A DNA stretch of 64,000 bases from Sipunculus nudus (GCA_026874595.1 CM049318.1:33005956-33069955), one strand, 5' to 3'. Numbered from the stretch's first letter, positions 1 through 10,624 are shown. Translations and numbers: made by a program. Notes: generated by a model not told the origin, from the letters alone.

Positions 1-675
1 CGAAATTCAGAAAAAAACAGCGAATTTATACACATACCCACTTACGCGTATATGCTTACAAGAAAGGACCTTGCTTTCACATTATACTTCCGAGGACGAA
101 CAGTTCTGCTAGAGATAGCAAGAAGAGCTATATTGAGATCCTAAACACTTAGGGTACGCCTTTTTAAATAAAAGGCTGGTTAGCCGTGAGAGAGACGTGT
201 TGACTTAGTGCATAACTTGCGAAAACAAATTGCGAGGACTTTCAGTTTATGTCATGTCTTCGTGTCATAGAGAGGACATACTTATCAGCATATCAAGCAC
301 TATTGGTTTAAACATATTTATTAATAAAGTGGCCAATAAGGCTAATGTACATGCAAAGTATGTAGAGATATAATATGTTTAGATTAATTTTGTAATTCTA
401 TGTAAATTCATAATCTTCACCAAAATGAAACAAGACAAGCAATACGATTAGAAAGAAATCAATGAATAATATAATGATGTAACATGCTCTCTCGATACAA
501 TAGGTGCAAAAAATACAAACGATAAACATATATTTACATATGTCCACACTGGATGGGAAGATTAATTATCTTTATCATGTAAAACGTTTTGTGTCTATAA
601 TAAACTTTAGAACCAAGCTGTTCACAGTTTTTCTTGACAGAGAGAGGGTATACCTATCATGTAGATAAGAAAATC
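1..675. other. AT-rich flank, no gene seen
   Basis: No open frame with coding character, splice-site pairing or repeat structure is visible in this stretch. It is AT-rich and lies downstream of the minus-strand receptor gene and of the SINE that follows. Confidence 0.5.
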
Positions 676-866
676 AATTATTTTTTTTATTTCCTGAAAC
701 CCATGGTAATCTAATGTCGGTAAGGGTGGAGGAAACCGGAGGACCCGGAGAAAACCACCGACCTTGGACGGGCAACTACAACCCTTTCTCATAGCCACAC
801 CGGGAATCGAACCCGGGTCGCCAGCGGAGAAGGCCGAGCGTTTTACCACTCAGCTGTCCATGTTGC
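676..866 (-). mobile_element. tRNA-derived SINE
   Basis: Read on the minus strand, a tRNA-like head starts near 862 with an A-box-like stretch (GGACAGCTGAGTGGTAAAA). It contains a perfect B box GGTTCGATTCC at 813-803. A body rich in TCCGG and CCTCC motifs follows, then an A/T-rich tail near 690-676. The conserved head plus unrelated body and tail is the standard build of a Pol III SINE. A relative on the plus strand at about 46,938 shares both head and body. The head does not close into a convincing full-length functional tRNA with an acceptor stem, so I call a SINE rather than a tRNA gene. Confidence 0.75.
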
Positions 867-915
867 AGATTACCTTTCTCTTAGGACGATCTGGCCGAGT
901 CTGTAGCTGACAGGA

Positions 916-1210
916 TTACCTTTCAGCGACTTTATCACGTAACATATCCTCGTACAGATCAACATTATCTGCAGTGGGCATTGGTGTTTTGGCGTATTTT
1001 TCCATAAAAATCTTTCTGCGGGCAGGTTGAGCCGTCAGGGACAGAAGCTCCATGTACACTATCGATAGGATTACTCTGCCTTGCCGAGTTAGCATTGCTC
1101 TTTCTAAGACATTCATCTTCAATTGTTGGTTAAAGTCATCGCACTCTGAGAGCGCAATAATATCATCACTTTCGTCGCCTTGCATCTTTTTCATTGACAA
1201 ACCTATGCTT
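916..1210 (-). CDS. Putative cytoplasmic-tail exon, ITIM-like motif
   Basis: This is an open minus-strand segment ending in TAA at 918-916. If it is entered at the AG before 1210, one base completes the AG left by the membrane exon (phase 2) and gives Arg, so the frame fits. The product is about 97 residues, charged and Cys-poor, with no signal or membrane span. It contains IVYMEL, which matches the I/V/L/S-x-Y-x-x-L/V inhibitory motif, and LYEDM, which matches YxxM. The acceptor has a weak pyrimidine tract. A GT donor overlaps the stop (AAAG/GTAATC), so the true end may lie in a further exon. I do not recognise a named domain. The role as a receptor tail rests on position and phase. Confidence 0.4.
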
Positions 1211-4200
1211 CTTCCTGTTTTAATCAATCACCTGTCGTACTTCAGCGAGTTTGTGTGTGTGTATAGAATTGGTTTAAACAGTCCCAACATGTCTATTAAA
1301 CAACAGCAATGATTTGACCATATCGCTCAGTGTTAGGAGTACGCAACACACAACGTAGTGGTCAACGAAAGAACAGAATCGTGTACCTATACATTAGAAC
1401 AGAACCATCATCTCAAGTCGTTTAGGCAACCCGTAATTACATGGCGGTATATACCATTACCCCATATACACATTAACATATACCTTCGAAAAATTGTCAC
1501 GTAATTTTTTTTTGATTAAACACTGTATATTTAATAGTCACTAAATTTCACAGTTAGTTCTGAACAAACGATGAATTCTTGCAGTTATATTCCCAAAACA
1601 TGCAAATATCTGATGTTCAAACATTACGGAAATAATACAAATATGAACGATTAATATATCCTCTAAATATCAACGCATTCCCCCTTTGGGATTACAAAAT
1701 GTCCAACAAAACATTACAACGATGAAAGCATGACTGCATAATACTCTTGTGGTAGCGAAAGTAGCAAGTTCCAAACGCTATCATGTAGGAGCATATAAGA
1801 AAGACTTACCTGGTATATACTGCTAAAACAATGGCGAGTCCTCCCACAAGGACGAGGGCAACAACTCCTAGGTAAAGCAACGTTTTCCGACATGATTTTG
1901 GCTTCAGTACAGTGGTTTAGTTGGCCGGTTAACCTAAGTCCCAGAAACTGATAATTTTTATTTTATTTACTCATATGTAGCTAAACATTCGTTTTAGAAG
2001 ATGTCATGCTTTTGCCAAAGAACGTAAATGATAATAAAAAATATTGAAATTTATCTTGAGCATCTGCATCTTGAGAAACCGGTTGCGCATTTACATATCT
2101 TGACGCTTGTAATAAAGAGATGAACATATCAGATCCCCATAAAAATTATACTATTATTTACTTTATGAATTATGTGTATTTATCATCCAGGGGTTACTGC
2201 TATCCTATCATTGGACGCTCATTAAGATATGCTGTACATTGGATATACAAAATACAATATAAGCAATGAGTGTGTCATGCCTTGCATAAGAGTATGAGAT
2301 TTTATATAATGCTGTTAGTTGCATGCGTTTATCGGCTTGATAGGGTTATGGAAGGGTAGACATGCACATATAAAAATGTCTTACTTATATTTTAAATACA
2401 GTCTATATGTGTAATATTCAAAAGAATAATATCCTGGATAAAGTTAAAGAAGGGTAAACATGTAACAATAAGTCCTATGCTATATTTTTAATACTGCCTA
2501 ATTTCCCAGATATGTTTAATATTCAAAAGAATAATATCAACGTGGTGCGAGCCATTTGTTATCAGAGTGACTTGGATAAAGTTATTGAAGGGTAAACCTG
2601 CACATATAACAATATATCCTATGTTATATTTTTAGTACTGTCTCATTTTCCCAGGTAAATGTAATATACAAAATTATATCACCATGGCGCGAGCCATTTG
2701 TTGTTAGACTGACTGGAACGATAAATAAATCCTTTTTAATGTAAAAATGCTAAAATAGACAATATGTTGTCTAATTTGGCAAGAAAGGTAGTTTATGCAC
2801 CTGTGACTATTGCATAACAATATACTCGCTGTGCCACTAAATTTATTTTATAAAATCCTGAACAAAAAATATGAATATATTTGCATGAATGTAACTTTCT
2901 CTGACTTTATACAGTAGATAAATCAGAATTAAATAAATCATCTCTATAAGAAGATAAAATCATATCGAAAAATGTTCCACACGAACTGCAAAATTTGAGT
3001 TCTCATGATTTGTTACTATTTCTCCAATTCCAACCTATAGTACTCTTGATGTCTTCTGTCTCAATTGGAATAGAGGGGCCAGCGTTCTTTGTGATGGTCG
3101 GTTGAGTAGGAGATGCCCTGGTAAATATTATTGTGATAATGGGTATATGAAGAAGAACAAATACGGTGTTAAGTGTAATAACTGGAAAGAAACTGTTATT
3201 TCCTTTTATTAAAAATGATATATCAAACATTACTTTATAAAGCAGATAAATCAGATTTAATTGTAGTGGGGTATATTTAATAATCAGGCATTGTATAACT
3301 GAATGTTTTGTTAAAAAATAAGAAAATTACCCCTGTATAAGGAGACAAAATGAAATCAAATATGCTTCCACAAGAACTACAGATTTTGAGTTATAAAATG
3401 TTCATTTATCAGTTATTAAACGGCCACACATGTTAGTAACCGGATACAGAACCCCCGGCATACGCGATACCACACACCAGTCAAGGTCCATATCACTCTC
3501 CTAATACAGTGGGCTCATATCAGCCCGGCGCTCAGTGCGCAAGCACCATTATTCGTGTGACGTATCCATGCATGCTGTGACGCACGGCTCTAGAATCAAA
3601 TCGGCAAGCATCACTGTGTGTCGTCACTGTGCCCTAGACGGCCAGCCCCGGAATGACACTAACAACAGTGTAGTACTTTGTTCTTGTGCGCTGTTGATGT
3701 GTTTCATTCGCTACTTCGTGAAGAAGAAGGGCCTGTACACAGTTAAGCAGCGTTTCCATGTGTGCGTATATGCGCGAAAAATCGCTCATATGATTTTGTA
3801 ACTGGGGTGTTTTCATGTGACCGTCAGCGTATATGCGTATACATGTGCGTATATGCGTGAAAATCGCCAGAGGAGCGATTTTCACGCATAGGGTCTGCGT
3901 GAACTCAGGGATTCAGGGTAAAATGACCTCATTTCACCATCTTACTTTCTTAGTGGAAGGCCTGCTTGATCCACTGTACAAATACATACGTCTGCCAGTT
4001 CACGTATATACGTATATATGCATATACGCGTACGCGCACATGGAAACAGACCTTTATGCTGATAACATACGTGGCCGTTACATACAAATATTATGAACCG
4101 GCTTGTTGGGTACTGCCTTCGCACTGGCCTTCGGGCAGCATTCCTATACGTCAGAATACTATACCCTCAAGCAATACGGTAAATATCCGAATAACAACTT

Positions 4201-7200
4201 ATAAATAGGATTTCAAGAAATCGGATCTACCCGGATTCATTCCAGCTGGAGTCCTCCAGGATCAACGGATGCCTGCATAGATCCCTTCAGACTTCCATCA
4301 TGATTTTATTGTCGATATACAGACATTTATTCCAATCGTTTCTGTCTAATATCATTTTTCATTTTGCGGTAGAATGTGGCATACACATCCAACAAATATG
4401 CTGGCGTGTTTATTTGCTGTGGAAATTATAGTGACAGTCTGACACAACACGATGATATCGACAGTACCCTGTAGCAAGCGCTTTTTAAACAATAATCTCG
4501 AAGTGCAGATTGTCTAGGTAATTTATTACACCAGTCCGGGTGTTTAAAAGAGAGAATAAACATACGTTGGTACCAGATACATGTATTTTGCGGTTTACTT
4601 CCTTTATTTCATTGAAAGTAAAAACATTTTGCATGGCCTTATATATCGCACATCGAAGGCCTTATCTATCAGTCACAGCATAAACAATCATATTGAAACT
4701 TGTGTCAAGAGGTTACTTACGAAGAATACAGATATATCCGACAGTGTGGTTACAGTCAGCTGATACCCATTTGCCTCCTTTGTTCATCGGTAAACACCGT
4801 CCATCCGTGGGCAGCCGGCTATCTCCAGCTTTCCAGTTATCATTTATCTCTTTCGTTTCTGTCGAGTCTCCGAATATAACAAGAGTAAAGGTTTAAAATT
4901 TGAGACTGTTAAGCATGGGTGCTAGACTTATTAGAAGGAATGTCATTTCATGGAATGCCATTCGTATATAAATTTGTCACATGGGCCTATAAGTGGTTTA
5001 TATTATCTGACCTCCAGGAATATGAAAATAAGTTTGGGTACGATTTCCTTATTTCTGTGAGCAATCTAAATGCCCGCTGTCAGGCGAACACCAAACTACA
5101 CCTTACGCTAGAGAACTGTGAGTATCATTAAATTCAATAGCAATTAACACTGATTTTAGAATTAATGGTCAATGAAATAAATGGAATTACGGCCATGTAT
5201 CCTGTTTTCTATAGGTGTACGCTTTCATTTATATTTGACCACAGAATAGAATATTCGATGTACATATGTTTTGATGTAAAAAAAATAATAACTAGGTACG
5301 AGTGCAAACTTAAATCTATACCATCAAGTGGATTCGGGCAGCTTTTTCGTTTCTCACAATTTTAGATGTCTAAACCTATCATTTCGTGACTTATTACTAT
5401 GAATAATATTACTCACTTAAGCTCTTATTGCTATTATGCGTACACCTTATGTACACCAAATTTTTATAACAGTCCATTATGTCTATATGTATCTACTTAT
5501 TTTTGAAAAACATCAAGGTCAATCCCTTTAAGCCCCCATCACACGAGAAGGAGACCTAATGGCGACCATGGCGACCTAGCAGATCGGCATTGATCGCCAT
5601 AAACATAGGAAAAACCGTCCATGTGTGACGGCAATACCGCTGTCAATAGGCTTGCACGACGTGTACAATTGCAATATTCGGCCGTTTTATGCCGTTCCTA
5701 CCACGTTGTATGGCGCTTCTACACCGTCGTTTATTATCAAACTGCGTTCCCCTTACGTCCGCATGGGGTCCCTACTACCCACTTTAGAGCTCAGTTCACG
5801 ACAAGGCTGCGATCATGATGATCCCCCGATCCGTCTGCGATCAAGAAGACGGAACTGCGCGCGTGGGAAGATGCTATACTGCGCTGCTTCAGACTGGCAG
5901 TCGGTGTTTGCCATGGTCCCCATTGTTAACTAGTACTCGTAACATGACCATTGTAAGAAAGTTTAGTGACATGTCAGCATGGACAGGAATGACACGCTAC
6001 ACCTGGCCCGTATGCAAGGCCAACAGATCATGCTGCTCCACGAACATCTGGCAGTGGCCAAAAGGAGGCAGCAGCAGCGAAACGGATAGACTGATGCTAC
6101 CATGTTTACTGGCGATCGACCTGCGCTGTCAGGAAGCTGGTACTGCGCTGCTGGGACACTGATGGCCATCGAATTTCCGATCTGACTTCACTTTTAATCC
6201 ACGGCGACCCCGCGGCGGAAAATTTGTCCATGTTCAAAACTGGTCGCCACTCATGGCGTTCATGGTGACCATGTATGACGACCCAAGGCGACACTATCTC
6301 GCTCCTGCGAAGCTCATGAAAACTTAAGGCCACTCTGGCTGTGCTCTACGGCGATCTGCCCCAATTCGGTGACCGCAGCGAGATCGCCTTCTCGCGTGAC
6401 GGGGGTGTTATATATGATAGGAATAAGTTAGCAACACAGACAGTCTATATTACTTTAAAATGTAGAGTAATCACCTGTATCCCAAGTCCACGCCCGACTC
6501 GTTGCGGACACCCAGGCCGGGGTGTAGAGTTTACCAACCATGTTAGCAAAATCCCCTGGAGTTATAACTGCCAGACGAGATCTCCGTGCAGGTTGGAGAT
6601 CCTGACACGCCTTCACTGCGCCTTCCCAGGTTAACACTTTATTCAAAGTCAGGATACATTTGTCTTTGCTCTCAAATTCTGTTTCATTGCAAGAGTCCGT
6701 TTTATCTGTAAACAAACACGTGAATCTACCTTTTATTCTTAATACTACCGTATGTTTCATTAATTGATATAAAAAAGATAGATATATATTATAATAATAT
6801 TATAATATGTTATGTTATATATTAAATGTAGTATGTTAAATATATTAAATATGTTAATATATGCATAGTGCAAAGTATTTGAAATACATAATACTGAAGA
6901 AGACAATTAGATTGGTCCAATGTATCATAATGTTATGTATGCAATTAATCACCCCGTGTTAAATTATAAAAGAAAACTGACCTAAAATACACAGAAGGTA
7001 ATAAACACTGGAGCAGGGGACAGTTTTCAGTCTCAGACCATGCGACACGACGTCGTCCACTACGACACATTGGTGTTTGCTCAGCACTCCTTTGGGATGG
7101 CCCGGCGCCCACAAGTTACCGACTGTCAATAAATAATCAGAGGTTAAAATATAATACTTCAAACACAGACCGGACGTTTCAGTCCTCCCGTGAAACACGG

Positions 7201-7677
7201 ATAACGTGGTGCCACATTAGAACTATGGACTCTCACAAATTGTGAATTAATTCAATGATTTACGATGGTGGCTTTCATTCATGGGGACAGCAGAATTTAA
7301 CGATATTGTTTACACTTGATGGAAGCTTATAATGATCAAATTAAGACCTTCACATGAGAAAAGACAATCTCACAGAATAAATATGTTTTCCATCGCGATT
7401 GATGCGGATGACTAGTCGGGTGAATTGAATTATATTAATGCCTACTGTTACGCTTGAAATTGGAAATTCACCGTATGGTGTTTGTCTATTGTACACGGAG
7501 TTGACATGATGTTGAGCACAAAGAAACTGATCTTTGCACAGAGTGCTTGAGCACTTATCCGAACGTCTTTCAGTTGCAAACTTGTTGCCGCAGCAGCATT
7601 TTGCTTCCCAAAACCAATTCTGAAATTCAAAAACAAATCGGGTCGATATTTCTTCAATCATTTTCTTTTCGTTCTTG

Positions 7678-7743
<66 letters not shown>

Positions 7744-10564
7744 GATGCATAAACAATGAATAAATAGATTAAATTATCAAATATATCAAATGAAACTGCT
7801 TTTTATCAGTCTGATAAAGCAGCTGGTATGTTGTCAGTACACCAGGGCTTATTCAGAAAAAGATATATATAATGGTATATATAATAATAAATACATGATG
7901 CTTTAACAATGAATAAATAAATTAAATTATCAAATATAACAAATGAAATTGCTTTTTATCAGTCTGATAAAGCAGCTGGTATGTTGTCAGTACACCAGGG
8001 CTTATTCAGGAAAAGAGATAAGATACTTAAGATACCATTTAGCTTAAAATATTATAAATTGGTAGTAAATAGAAAAACCCAGCAAATTATTTTGCATTTT
8101 TCATTGATTGAAACTCTGCTGCTGAATGTAAAATATAAGAAAATAACTCTTCTGTATTATGTCTCAGTATACACACAGTTACAAAGTGGAATAAAATAAC
8201 ATTTTCCTGCTACATGTGTACTGATAGACTTTGAAGAAAAACATAACTTCCATTTCGCATAGGTGTCGTGCTAATTAATTGCGGAGATGTTTTCTTATAT
8301 GAAATCAAGAAAGGCATAAAATTTCATTGCATTTTGTCAACTATCAGCAAATAATCGAACAAAAAAACATAAAACATGAAGCTTATTTTACTCATTTACT
8401 GTAGTGTTACCTCATTTTAAAATTGAGGTCACATCATTTAAAAGTGTGAGAAGGTCGTGACTGTTAGCCTATGACACAAGTCAACTAACCAATATGGGTT
8501 AAACCAATCAATGCTTGATAAAGATATATACGTTAAATAAGGTATATGATATATTATGTACTCCTAAATCCACCATCCTGTTTTTTTCCTAAGATCTTCA
8601 AGTAAATTTGGAGCATAAATTATGTAACAATGCCAGACATTACCATATCTTCCAGGATAGTTTTGGTTGATATAAAATATTAATGATTAGACATTAAGAC
8701 CTTATAATGCATATGAGAAAGTCTTTCACACGTTTTATTCAAATTGTACGTGAAATATGGTAAACATCGACCATTTTGCTGATGTAAAATATAAGAAATA
8801 TTATTCTCACTAACACTGGCACGGAAATGGAGAGTGAATTGGCGAAGTTAATTAAACCCTGCTTCAATAATCTGACATATCTGCAGAAAATACAAAGTAA
8901 TCGCTAGCCACAATTTGGTCATGTATGCATATGTTGGCTGCCATTTTAAGACCGCCTTTTATATGTGATGAGCAAAAACACGGAAACGAATGATTTCCTC
9001 TCTACTTTTCCTTTATTTTACTTCATTGGAAAATGCTGTCGATGTGGACAACATCTGCAATAATTTGCAAGAAATCTCCACAAAAAGATGGATGGCGGAA
9101 TGGAGTGTAAATTCAATGAAGTACTTTTTCAGTATTTGAGAAGAACCGTTTAATATTATGCCGAGTACTAAAGAAGTGCATTTTTAAAAAATGGCATTTA
9201 GTTTAGATCAGCTACTGTCTAATAAAAGGCCTTTCAAGAGTACAGCTTTATGAAACTATATTACACAAAATTAGTTTAAAAAGTAAAACGTTCTTAACAA
9301 CGACTTACCCGTTTCCCCAGAGTATAAAATTTGTATCCATCACAGTGTGATTTGCAGTCAGTAGCCTTACGTACACGACCACAGTTTGCCTGTAGCAGCT
9401 GATGCCCCTGACCAGATGTTGCGGGATAACAGCCCTGATAGTGGAATGGGATTCTCTTCTTGTTTTCTGAGCCATGCGTCAGAACATATATGATTAATTA
9501 ACAGTGTTTTCTTTTTCAGCAATATTTTCAGCATTAATATTGGTGAATGTCATGCTTATTTCCGATGCAATCTCGTATACACCACATTTGTCTGTAAAAA
9601 TTTGCTTGCATTATCGATATGTCTATTATGATAACACATTTTGTAAACATAGTAAAACAAAATTGATTACCATCAATCCAGTTCCAGTACATTGGTGTAC
9701 TCCTGCCACCGATCCACACATTGGCCAAATCCGCCTGATTGATCAGGTCACGTGCTGCATCACGTGATAACACAGCATCACCTGTGTACAAATAGCCAGC
9801 CTGCTCAACACAAGATGCCCGGGCGTTCTCCCAATTTCTGACATCATCATATAAGCAAAATACTCTGTCTCCTGAAATAATAATAATCTGCTAATATTAC
9901 TCATGAGGCACAGCATACAAGTAAAGCCTGTCCCTCACCGGGGATTTTAAAACATTAACTGTTGACAGCGATGTTGAGCAACCATATCAGGCTAGAGAAT
10001 TACATTAGTTTTTGGGGTCGGACTGAAACACATACTGTGGTATGGGAATAATCTCGAAAATGGAACCTTCCTAAAAAAGGTCACAACGCTGAAGGAAATT
10101 TGAAATTTAAATGTCTGATATTGAACATAAATAATAGCACATCCCCAATGTTCTAGGAATGTAGTTATAAAAGATATCAAATCTTATAAATTATCTGCTG
10201 TAAATGAAAGATATTTTCGATGTTGCCTTGGGTACTTGCTCTGACCTAGCTGGGGACTTAAGACTTCCACATACTTGTATTGTACTTGTTAAAACTATAT
10301 AAAACGTAAGAAAATGGTTATTTAATTTAAATGGCATCTTTTAGTAATATCAGGGCGGCATTAAGTCAACTATCAACATTTACCCATAAATATATGTCTA
10401 TCTGTACATTATATAAAAAATATGCACATTATTCCAACGTCATATGCATAACTTATAGCTAATAAATTCATGAATAATGGCCTACCTGAACTCCTACATA
10501 TGTAACAGGACACGACAAACCACGTTAGCACAGAGAACACACAGACCACCGTGTAAAGTGACAT
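916..10564 (-). CDS. WSC/CTLD receptor-like gene (whole locus, multi-exon)
   Basis: This is the gene-level entry. Exons in transcription order are 10564-10486 (signal peptide), 9871-9671 (CTLD1 N-half), 9466-9309 and 7619-7472 (WSC-like), 7122-6982 (CTLD1 C-half), 6705-6475 (CTLD2 N-half) and 4867-4721 (CTLD2 C-half). Less secure exons are 3117-3006 (stalk), 1901-1810 (membrane span) and 1210-916 (tail). Junction phases of the first seven exons are 1, 1, 0, 1, 1, 1 and all match. The family is inferred from the domain patterns. CTLDs bind sugars, lipids or proteins, and WSC modules are Cys-rich putative carbohydrate-binding domains. A TATA box lies upstream of the start. The join from 4,721 to the membrane exon is unresolved: the stalk and TM exon phases do not fit it directly, so an exon may be missing or two genes may be merged here. 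Confidence 0.6.
1228..1800. other. Intron-like gap, no feature
   Basis: AT-rich sequence between the putative tail and membrane exons. I see no coding segment or repeat. Confidence 0.4.
1810..1901 (-). CDS. Putative transmembrane exon of the receptor gene
   Basis: The minus-strand frame ending at 1810 encodes Lys/Arg-rich residues (KSCRKT), then about 22 hydrophobic residues (LLYLGVVALVLVGGLAIVLAV), then YTR. It stops at a consensus donor CAG/GTAAGT in phase 2. The other two frames are not hydrophobic. The upstream limit is uncertain: an in-frame TAA lies just before, so the acceptor is probably the AG at 1903-1902, but the pyrimidine tract is poor. As the 3' neighbour of the CTLD exons on the same strand it would make the product a single-pass membrane protein. 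It could also belong to another gene. Confidence 0.5.
2330..2730. repeat. Imperfect tandem repeat, about 3 units
   Basis: Three AT-rich units begin near 2340, 2440 and 2573. They share a GGATAAAGTTA..GAAGGGTA core and an AATATTCAAAAGAATAATATC segment. The last two also share a GCGAGCCATTTGTT segment. Unit length varies from about 100 to 133 bp. Confidence 0.6.
3006..3117 (-). CDS. Possible Ser/Thr/Pro stalk exon
   Basis: On the minus strand an acceptor-like ..ATATTTACCAG at 3123-3118 opens a frame rich in Ser, Thr and Pro (SPTQPTITKNAGPSIPIETED). It runs into a weak GT (ATAG/GTTGGA) or a stop at about 3006. The composition fits an extracellular stalk between the CTLDs and the membrane exon. 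The phase does not join directly to 4721 (phase 1) or to 1901 (phase 0), so it is either mis-bounded, accompanied by an unseen exon, or chance. Confidence 0.22.
3740..4065. repeat. GCGTATATGCG-rich palindromic stretch with hairpin
   Basis: Repeated GCGTATATGCG and CGTATATACG words cover this stretch. A hairpin is visible near 3856-3890: GCGTGAAAATCGC, a short loop, then GCGATTTTCACGC. No coding content is seen. It is probably the core of a small foldback element with unclear ends. Confidence 0.5.
4721..4867 (-). CDS. CTLD2 C-terminal half exon
   Basis: The acceptor is ..TATATTCGGAG before 4867 and the donor is CTTC/GTAAGT after 4721. The exon is 147 nt and phase 1 at both ends. It encodes the typical second half of a C-type lectin-like fold: NWKAGDSRLP, then GRCLPMN, then KWVSADC, then GYICIL. 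The Trp-x-x-Gly core and the three Cys positions are kept, but there is no EPN/QPD before the first Cys and no WND at KWVSAD. Classical calcium-dependent sugar binding is therefore not expected. It joins in frame to 6705-6475; the split codon becomes Asp. Confidence 0.85.
5533..6405. mobile_element. Foldback/MITE-like DNA element with terminal inverted repeats
   Basis: The left end at 5533 reads CCCCCATCACACGAGAAGG. The reverse complement of the right end (6405-6387) reads CCCCCGTCACGCGAGAAGG, 17 of 19 identical. The 873-bp interior is much richer in GC and GCGACC words than its surroundings, and the short ORFs inside look like chance. It lies in the intron between the two halves of CTLD2. 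No transposase is visible, so it is non-autonomous. Target duplications are not clear. Confidence 0.7.
6475..6705 (-). CDS. CTLD2 N-terminal half exon
   Basis: The acceptor is TGTTTGTTTACAG before 6705 and the donor is ATACAG/GTGATT after 6475. The exon is 231 nt, phase 1 to phase 1. The frame shows CNETEFESKDKC, the long-form extra Cys pair, then LTWEGAVKACQDL (the Trp-x-x-Ala-x-x-x-Cys helix) and LAVITPGDFANMV. It ends with AWVSATSRAWTWDT, where a canonical CTLD has W-I-G-L..W-x-W-x-D-G. The first residues join in frame to the CTLD1 C-half exon at 6982. Confidence 0.85.
6982..7122 (-). CDS. CTLD1 C-terminal half exon
   Basis: The acceptor is TTATTTATTGACAG before 7122 and the donor is TTTTAG/GTCAGT after 6982. 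The exon is 141 nt, phase 1 to 1. It encodes LWAPGHPKG, then HQCVVVDD, then LKTVPCSS, then YYLLCIL. This is the W-x-x-G-x-P ... C-V ... C ... C-I pattern of the second half of a CTLD. It completes the first half at 9871-9671 but is separated from it by two WSC exons. Sugar-ligand motifs EPN and WND are absent. Confidence 0.82.
7472..7619 (-). CDS. WSC-like domain, second exon
   Basis: The acceptor is TTTTTGAATTTCAG before 7619 (phase 0). The chosen donor is CCATACG/GTGAAT after 7472, leaving phase 1, which is what the next exon needs. A second GT (AAGC/GTAACA) further on would give phase 0 and break the frame. The product has CCCGNKF, then DKCSSTLC, then FLCAQHHVNSVYN, matching the end of a WSC domain (C-x-C-G ... 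C-x3-4-C ... C-G-G ... S-V-Y). Together with 9466-9309 it gives the eight Cys expected for the module. Confidence 0.75.
7683..7740. repeat. (TA)n microsatellite
   Basis: About 58 bp of uninterrupted TA dinucleotide, just upstream of the second WSC exon. Confidence 0.95.
7741..8025. repeat. Direct repeat, two units of about 150 bp
   Basis: The unit starting CATGATGC at 7741 recurs at 7893. Both contain the block GCTTTTTATCAGTCTGATAA and end near CAGGGCTTATTCAG. They are nearly identical. The first is flanked by the (TA)n tract and the copies are separated by a short TA-rich spacer. Confidence 0.85.
8026..9308. other. Intron between the two WSC exons
   Basis: AT-rich with no open CTLD or WSC-like segment on the minus strand. 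I searched here for a missing CTLD C-half and found none. Confidence 0.5.
9309..9466 (-). CDS. WSC-like domain, first exon
   Basis: The acceptor is GGCTCAG before 9466 (two bases complete Glu, phase 1) and the donor is ACGG/GTAAGT after 9309 (phase 0). The exon is 158 nt. It encodes HYQGCYPATSGQG, then LLQANCGRVRKATDCKSHC, then DGYKFYTLGKR. This is the G-C-Y start, the C-x3-C pair and the G-Y-K-F motif that open a WSC module. It runs in frame into 7619-7472. The domain call is by pattern; a PAN or kringle-like fold is less likely because of the GCY and CxCG motifs. Confidence 0.75.
9671..9871 (-). CDS. CTLD1 N-terminal half exon
   Basis: The acceptor is TAATATTATTATTTCAG before 9871 and the donor is GATG/GTAATC after 9671. 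The exon is 201 nt, phase 1 to 1. The product begins GDRVFCLYDD, then NWENARASCVEQ (Trp-x-x-Ala-x-x-x-Cys helix), then ADLANVWIGG, then YWNWID. These are the first-half landmarks of a CTLD. The exon follows the signal-peptide exon directly. Its natural partner half is at 7122-6982, not the exon next to it. Confidence 0.85.
10486..10564 (-). CDS. Signal-peptide first coding exon
   Basis: ATG at 10564-10562 is followed by about 18 mostly hydrophobic residues (LYTVVCVFSVLTWFVVSC), then YICRSS and a donor TTCAG/GTAGGC. The donor is phase 1, matching exon 9871-9671 (the split codon becomes Gly). This is a typical short secretory leader. The start is supported by a TATA box about 65 bp upstream. 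Confidence 0.8.
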
Positions 10565-10624
10565 GCTGTTCCCACATTGTAAACATCAAGGATCAGTAAT
10601 GAAAGACTCCCTCTTGTCCTGGTG

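Noticed and set aside
786-862. Functional tRNA gene
   Set aside because: A and B boxes are present, but no acceptor stem closes and a SINE body follows directly.
5625-6162. Overlapping plus-strand ORFs of 97-115 codons
   Set aside because: They lie entirely inside the 873-bp inverted-repeat element, are open in several frames at once because of high GC, and have no family pattern.
7350-7471. Extension of the second WSC exon to AAGC/GTAACA or beyond
   Set aside because: That donor leaves phase 0 and breaks the frame into the following CTLD exon; CCATACG/GTGAAT gives the required phase 1.
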